From Anaerolineales bacterium UBA7227 (GTDB taxonomy: Bacteria; Chloroflexota; Anaerolineae; Anaerolineales; Villigracilaceae), in NCBI GenBank assembly GCA_002473085.1, contig DKTP01000038.1, forward strand, positions 1 to 22,800: a DNA stretch of 22,800 bases, read 5' to 3'. Positions 19,049 to 22,800 of this stretch are shown here, piece after piece. Every line of letters begins with the position of its first letter. The first letter of the stretch is position 1. The position numbers and the translations under genes are program-made. Under the pieces are notes generated by a model that ran no database searches, was not told the DNA's origin, and saw only the letters and a list, made by a program, of their open reading frames with translations.

Positions 19049-20011
19049 CTACGGCATGACCGCGAAGTGATTCGTCAACACCCAGGTGACGTAATTCTCC
19101 CACAACGCCTGGATATCTTCGCGGTGGTAGTCGTGGTCCGAAAAGGTCTGGATGATGACGCGGCCCTCGATACAGGTGGCGAGCAGCCCGTAGTCCGAGG
19201 AACGTTTCGGGAATCCGCCCGCCAGGATGACCGCGTCGCCGCCCGTCGTCTGGATGTAATCGCCGCCCTTGTCATCCCAATGTCCCACGTAATTGGTCAG
19301 GCTGAACCCGCTGTTGGGCGTGGTGAACACGGGATGTTCGGGATGAAGGGTGTAGATTGACAGATCTCCCGCAGAGCGCTCCTTTTGGAAGCGAATCCCG
19401 CACTTCGAGGTCAACTGGGCGATGCGGCCATTGGCGGTGTCCGAGAGATACCAGAGTTCCACAATGAGGGCGGTCTTGTCGCGCGTCACCTTGGGGACGA
19501 TCACATCCCAAAACTCGCCCTGCACGCTCGAACGGCTTTCCGCCGCGATGATGATCAAGTCCCACCGCGTTCCCGAATTGAGATAATCCAGCAGGTCGCC
19601 TATGTCTGCGGTGTAAGTCACGTTCAATCCCATCAAGTCCAGCGTGGGCTTCACCCACGGCTGGAGGAACGCGCCCATCGAATCCTCGTAGGCCAGAATT
19701 TTCGCCGACCTCATGCGCGCCTGCAAATCCTGCGTGGGCGTCGGTTGGATGGTGGGCGGCGGCTGGGGCGGCGCGTCTGTGGGCTGGACGACGGTGACCG
19801 GCGGCGGCTGAGTAGGCGCGGTTTGGGCGTTCAGCGCGGCCTGCGTCAATTGCAGCGCCATAGTCGTCCCCTGAACTTCCAGCGCGATGCGGGTGGCGTC
19901 AGGCGTGGGGGGCTGGCTGGCGGCCGGTCCCAGCGAAATGGAACACGCCAGCGTGACGATGAACAGGACAACCCCCAACGTCAAAATCGGGCGGCGGTTT
20001 GAACGAGACAT
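19049..20011 (-). CDS. Lipoprotein of unknown function
   Basis: The 320-residue exported protein has a lipobox at LAC23 (FIVTLACSIS), followed by a Pro/Thr/Gln-rich linker at about 32-95. The globular part (about 100-320) includes AKILAYEDSMGAFLQPWVKPTLDLMGLNVTY, DLIIIAAESR and GGFPKRSSDYGLLATCIEGRV, reminiscent of ThuA/glutamine-amidotransferase-like folds. I cannot assign a family. GGAGG precedes the ATG. It lies between pepF and ychF, all on the same strand, with 100 nt to pepF and 45 nt to ychF. Other Thr/Pro-rich lipoproteins occur in this window. Confidence 0.75.
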   Translation of the reverse strand: MSRSNRRPILTLGVVLFIVTLACSISLGPAASQPPTPDATRIALEVQGTTMALQLTQAALNAQTAPTQPPPVTVVQPTDAPPQPPPTIQPTPTQDLQARMRSAKILAYEDSMGAFLQPWVKPTLDLMGLNVTYTADIGDLLDYLNSGTRWDLIIIAAESRSSVQGEFWDVIVPKVTRDKTALIVELWYLSDTANGRIAQLTSKCGIRFQKERSAGDLSIYTLHPEHPVFTTPNSGFSLTNYVGHWDDKGGDYIQTTGGDAVILAGGFPKRSSDYGLLATCIEGRVIIQTFSDHDYHREDIQALWENYVTWVLTNHFAVMP

Positions 20012-20056
20012 GGCATCCTCCGGATGAGAAAAGCGATTGCGCCACTTCCACGCTCA

Positions 20057-21115
20057 TTATACGTTGAAACGGATGTGGACAATATCCCCGTCTTTGACGG
20101 GATATTCCTTTCCCTCGAGTCGTAACTTCCCTTTGGCCTTCGCTTCATTCATTGACCCGAGGCTGGCGAGGTCGTCGTAGGCCACCACCTCCGCCCGGAT
20201 GAATCCCTTCTGCAAATCGGTGTGGATGGCTCCCGCCGCTTCCTGCGCGCCCGCGCCGCGTCGGACGGTCCAGGCGCGCACCTCGTCCTCGCCCACCGTG
20301 AAGAAGGACTGTTGCTGCAACAGGTCGTACGACAGGCGGATCATGCGGTTGAGGCTGGGTTCTTCGATCCCGTATTCCTGCATGAACACGGCCGCGTCCT
20401 CGGGCGGGAGTTGGGCGATCTCCATTTCGAGTTTGCCCTGCAACGCCACCGTCGGATGGTCGGCCTCGATCTGCGGCGCGGACTGTCCCTCGCCGAGGTT
20501 GAACGCGGTCAGGATGGGTTTGCGCGTCAACAGGCCGAAACTGGCGAGTTCCTTTTGTTCCTCGGCGTTGAACTCCATGCCGCGCAAAGGCTGGCTATCG
20601 GATAGTCTCTTGTGCAGCCGCTCGAACAATTCCGTCTGGCGCGCGTTGAGGGCTTTATCCGTGCCGCCCTTTTTGCGTTCCTCCACGAGGCGTTCCAACT
20701 TGCGCTCCACAGCCACGAGGTCGTTGAGCAGGAGTTCGCCCGCCATCGTCTCCACATCCCGCGCGGGGTTCACGCTCTCCAGCGGATGCGGCACGTTGTC
20801 GTCCGCGAAACAGCGGACGACGTGGATGAATCCCTCCATCTGCGAGAGCGCGTTCAACAACTGGCCTGAGATGCCCGTTTTGGCCGCGCCCGCTTCCAGT
20901 CCCGCGATGTCGGCGTACGTCACTTTGGCGTAGATGGTCTTGCGCGGGTTGAACATGGCGGAGAGTTTGTCCACGCGCGGGTCGGGGACGTCCACCACCG
21001 CCTGGTGGATTTCGATGCGCCCCGCCGAGGCGGTGGTCGGCGCGTTACCGCGCGTCAACGCGTTGAAGAGGGTGGTTTTTCCAGATTGGGGGAGACCGAT
21101 GATTCCGAGTTTCAT
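20057..21115 (-). CDS. ychF: Obg-like GTPase/ATPase, YchF family
   Basis: The 352-residue protein is a YchF/OLA1-type P-loop NTPase. The P-loop is G7-LPQSGKTT (family usual GLPNVGKST, here with Gln-Ser instead of Asn-Val). It also has DIAGLEAGAAKTGISG and HVVRCFADDN. A C-terminal TGS-type domain (about 275-352) includes EVRAWTVRRGAGAQEAAGAIHTDLQKGFIRAEVV. YchF binds ATP and ribosomes and affects stress responses. ATG 21115 is preferred because it starts the conserved MKLGIIGLPQSGK; an in-frame GTG at 21145 adds 10 residues but has only a weak ribosome binding site. Confidence 0.92.
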   Translation of the reverse strand: MKLGIIGLPQSGKTTLFNALTRGNAPTTASAGRIEIHQAVVDVPDPRVDKLSAMFNPRKTIYAKVTYADIAGLEAGAAKTGISGQLLNALSQMEGFIHVVRCFADDNVPHPLESVNPARDVETMAGELLLNDLVAVERKLERLVEERKKGGTDKALNARQTELFERLHKRLSDSQPLRGMEFNAEEQKELASFGLLTRKPILTAFNLGEGQSAPQIEADHPTVALQGKLEMEIAQLPPEDAAVFMQEYGIEEPSLNRMIRLSYDLLQQQSFFTVGEDEVRAWTVRRGAGAQEAAGAIHTDLQKGFIRAEVVAYDDLASLGSMNEAKAKGKLRLEGKEYPVKDGDIVHIRFNV

Positions 21116-21145
21116 GTTTTGTTGGACGGATTGACAATCCGCCAC

Positions 21146-21175
21146 TTGACCTTGTTGGAGATGGTTTGTTATACT
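21146..21175 (+). promoter_or_regulatory. Promoter of tRNA-Leu
   Basis: TTGACC (21146-21151), 18 nt and TATACT (21170-21175) are near-consensus. Transcription would start near 21182, giving about 45 nt of leader before the tRNA. The -35 region overlaps the upstream side of ychF on the other strand. Confidence 0.6.
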
Positions 21176-21206
21176 GTGTCGCTAGAGAGCGCCTTACGCA
21201 AATAGC

Positions 21207-21224
21207 GGACGTTCTCTAACGTCC
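21207..21224 (+). other. Hairpin in the tRNA-Leu 5' leader
   Basis: GGACGTT (21207-21213) pairs with AACGTCC (21218-21224) around CTCT. It ends 2 nt before the mature tRNA 5' end, so it may affect 5' processing by RNase P. Confidence 0.5.
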
Positions 21225-21226
21225 AA

Positions 21227-21310
21227 GCCGAAGTGGCGGAACTGGCATACGCGCACGACTCAAACTCGTGTCCCCTTGCGGGGATGAGGGTTCAATTCCC
21301 TCCTTCGGCA
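21227..21310 (+). tRNA. trnL: tRNA-Leu (anticodon CAA)
   Basis: The 84-nt class II tRNA has a 7-bp acceptor stem GCCGAAG (21227-21233)/CTTCGGC (21303-21309) and discriminator A at 21310. The anticodon stem CACGA/TCGTG encloses loop CTCAAAC, with anticodon CAA at 21261-21263 reading UUG. A long variable arm (TCCCCTTGCGGGGA) and GGTTCAATTCC T-loop are typical of Leu. The 3' CCA is not encoded. Confidence 0.95.
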
Positions 21311-21323
21311 CTGGAATTATACA

Positions 21324-21356
21324 CGAAACGCCCTCCTGAAATAGGAGGGCGTTTCG
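21324..21356 (+). terminator. Terminator-like hairpin after tRNA-Leu
   Basis: CGAAACGCCCTCCT (21324-21337) pairs with AGGAGGGCGTTTCG (21343-21356) over a 5-nt loop. The only T run (TTT) lies inside the 3' arm and the tail is GCGT, so it is a strong stem without a classical T-tract. It lies 13 nt after the tRNA and probably ends or protects its transcript. Confidence 0.65.
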
Positions 21357-21408
21357 GCGTCACAAAGACGTGTTGCTTTAACAAGTCAAGATTAATGTGT
21401 AAAAGCGA

Positions 21409-21870
21409 TCAGGGAATGGCTCTCGAATACTGTGTAAAAAAATACATGTGGCTATAAGGATATTTATAATAATCGTGAGTGCCTCCAGAATATCCTGTTC
21501 GGGCGTTGGGATTACTGCAGGCTGGTTTAAGTATTGTTTTTGATCTGTAGAAGTTGGAAGTGTAGTGTTCCACCTCGCCAATTGAGGATGTCCAGCCCCA
21601 TGTCCACACGCCATTGCATCCATGTTTGATATTCCAATATCCATATCCGATATCATCTAAATTCAGCGCAGGGTTAGTGGTCCAACTTCTCACACTCGGA
21701 TACCAATATTTTCCCCCAAGGTTGCCGACATCGTGAATCCCTTGCGCCAACGTAAGACATACAGCAGAGGATGGATAACAGGTGGAAGCCGCTCGTGCCT
21801 TGAACAGGCTAATCGAGCTCAAGATAAGGATTGCTACCATGCCAAACAAAATCTTATGAGAAAGTTTCAT
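21409..21870 (-). CDS. Small exported protein of unknown function, aromatic-rich
   Basis: The 153-residue protein has a signal peptide (MKLSHKILFG then hydrophobic residues to about 23) with a cleavage-like ARA site near residue 27. The mature part has four Cys (C31, C38, C85, C118), enough for two disulfides. It is very rich in Tyr and Trp (GYGYWNIKHGCNGVWTWGW; HDYYKYPYSHMYFF). I recognise no family. It starts 7 nt after the stop of the larger exported protein, with AGGAG upstream, so the two form an operon. Base composition is AT-richer than the housekeeping genes, which hints at acquisition. Confidence 0.72.
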   Translation of the reverse strand: MKLSHKILFGMVAILILSSISLFKARAASTCYPSSAVCLTLAQGIHDVGNLGGKYWYPSVRSWTTNPALNLDDIGYGYWNIKHGCNGVWTWGWTSSIGEVEHYTSNFYRSKTILKPACSNPNARTGYSGGTHDYYKYPYSHMYFFTQYSRAIP

Positions 21871-21877
21871 TGGATTG

Positions 21878-22696
21878 CTATGCTCCTGGGCTGAGATAGT
21901 TCATTATTTCAGCCGGCGGCTTAACATCCTGCTGAAAAATCTGGACCTCCACAGAACTACTTATGCGCCTCGTTCCATCCTCCAGCGTCACGATAGTTTG
22001 ATATACCTCCACCATTCCATCAACATTGAAGAAGGCTGTAACTTCGATTGCGCTCACCTTTGCCTTGAAGCCTAAAATTTCAACGGGATCAGCGTATTTT
22101 TCCTCGACTGTGAAACTTTCGAATGGTCTGCCGTTTCTTGAAATTTCCGTCTTTTTCAAACCGCTTTGTGAATTTACAGCGATGGATGAAAATCCAAAAT
22201 CGAAGACGTACATCAGGTTTTCCGGGGCAGGAGTCACACCACCGTATGTGAGATTATGCCAAAAGCCATCTTTTAGTATTGACGCTTGAATAACCGCCCC
22301 ATCCAAATTCCGTTGCAAAAAAACGCCCATAATTTCATGACCATTATCGTCCAGTAAAACCCAATCCTCCATGATAAATTCATTTGGGGCGACACTGCCA
22401 TCGGGCGCAATGTTTTGAGTGTCGCTTTCCTGGACCTGATGGGCGACAACATGGAGCCAGCCTGCCTTCTTATGGGCGCCGGTCCATTTTTCCGTAAGCG
22501 CGTTGACTTGATCAGTCAAGTTGACCTTTTGCGGCTCAATCTCAGAAGCGATGTTTGGTTGCGCGATCTGCGGAGCGATAAAGTCTGTCGCAGCTCGCGC
22601 ATTAGCGTCACCATGAGGGGACATGGACACGACCGCGATACCCAAAACAACCGCCAGCGTCATTAACGAGAGGAGCCAAATCAAGGTCTTTTTCAT
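21878..22696 (-). CDS. Exported protein of unknown function
   Basis: The 272-residue protein starts MKKTLIWLLSLMTLAVVLGIAVV, a signal peptide or N-terminal anchor. The rest is soluble and beta-rich in appearance (WLHVVAHQVQESDTQ, EDWVLLDDNGHEIMGVF, VYQTIVTLEDGTRRISSSVEVQIF). No motif or family is recognised. GGAGA precedes the ATG by 5 nt, and a good promoter is at 22751-22779. It is followed after 7 nt by a small exported protein gene, so the pair are probably a functional unit at the cell surface. The region is AT-richer than most of the window. Confidence 0.7.
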   Translation of the reverse strand: MKKTLIWLLSLMTLAVVLGIAVVSMSPHGDANARAATDFIAPQIAQPNIASEIEPQKVNLTDQVNALTEKWTGAHKKAGWLHVVAHQVQESDTQNIAPDGSVAPNEFIMEDWVLLDDNGHEIMGVFLQRNLDGAVIQASILKDGFWHNLTYGGVTPAPENLMYVFDFGFSSIAVNSQSGLKKTEISRNGRPFESFTVEEKYADPVEILGFKAKVSAIEVTAFFNVDGMVEVYQTIVTLEDGTRRISSSVEVQIFQQDVKPPAEIMNYLSPGA

Positions 22697-22750
22697 TTTT
22701 TCTCCAGACTGATGAACGTAAAAAACTATTCTTAACTGGGGTATGTTGAA

Positions 22751-22779
22751 ATCTTAATGGCTCTGTTTTACCCCGTCAA
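22751..22779 (-). promoter_or_regulatory. Promoter of the exported protein pair
   Basis: On the minus strand, TTGACG (22779-22774), a 17-nt spacer and TAAGAT (22756-22751) match sigma70-type hexamers. Transcription would begin near 22744, leaving about 48 nt of leader before the ATG at 22696. Confidence 0.65.
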
Positions 22780-22800
22780 CCCATGAAACCCCTGATTTTT

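Noticed and set aside
21168..21173. TATAAC (minus strand) as -10 of ychF
   Set aside because: No matching -35 is visible, and the plus-strand TATACT with TTGACC is a better match for the tRNA.
1..22800. CRISPR array, insertion sequence or phage integrase
   Set aside because: No regularly spaced direct repeats, transposase motifs or tyrosine-recombinase motifs were seen in the window.

Overview
This window looks like a chromosomal segment of a high-GC member of the Chloroflexota, most likely class Anaerolineae. That placement is inferred from gene content and style, not from a search. The clues are the tuf-rpmG-tRNA-Trp-secE-nusG-rplK-rplA-rplJ-rplL order, a LexA box of the GAAC-N4-GTTC type, tRNA genes without an encoded CCA, an ssb-DUF3467-translin cluster, and several Thr/Pro/Ala-rich lipoproteins.

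Left part (1-3900, + strand): the last codons of tuf, then rpmG, tRNA-Trp, secE, nusG and the L11-L1 and L10-L12 ribosomal protein operons. Regulatory RNA is very legible here. Two near-identical L1-binding stem-loops lie in front of rplK and rplA, and an L10 leader with an intrinsic attenuator precedes rplJ. The block ends in a strong terminator after rplL, and rpoB does not follow.

3900-8360: lexA (-) with an SOS box that exactly fills the spacer of its promoter; a divergent metallo-beta-lactamase-fold hydrolase; a small, apparently frameshifted gene; then an ssb-DUF3467-translin-membrane protein operon. The gap after it holds a CRP-like dyad, a sigma70-type promoter, about 90 nt without a credible gene, and an intrinsic terminator: a candidate small RNA.

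8380-15420: a two-gene signalling operon (-) of a REC-GAF protein and a REC-PAS-histidine kinase, in which both receiver domains lack the phospho-acceptor aspartate. After it come a family 2 glycosyltransferase, a large zinc-ribbon protein resembling a degenerate DNA methyltransferase with a probable leaderless promoter, and a CAP-domain lipoprotein.

15470-17170: an AT-richer defence-type island (-) with a BrnT-like toxin and its antitoxin, and a winged-helix plus nucleotidyltransferase pair with a dyad at its promoter.

17110-22800: an M3 oligoendopeptidase F-type gene, an unknown lipoprotein and a YchF-family GTPase (all -), tRNA-Leu(CAA) (+), and an AT-richer pair of exported proteins of unknown function (-). 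The items most worth following are the tandem pseudo-receiver signalling pair, the candidate regulated small RNA, the duplicated L1 operators, the degenerate methyltransferase and the winged-helix/nucleotidyltransferase pair.
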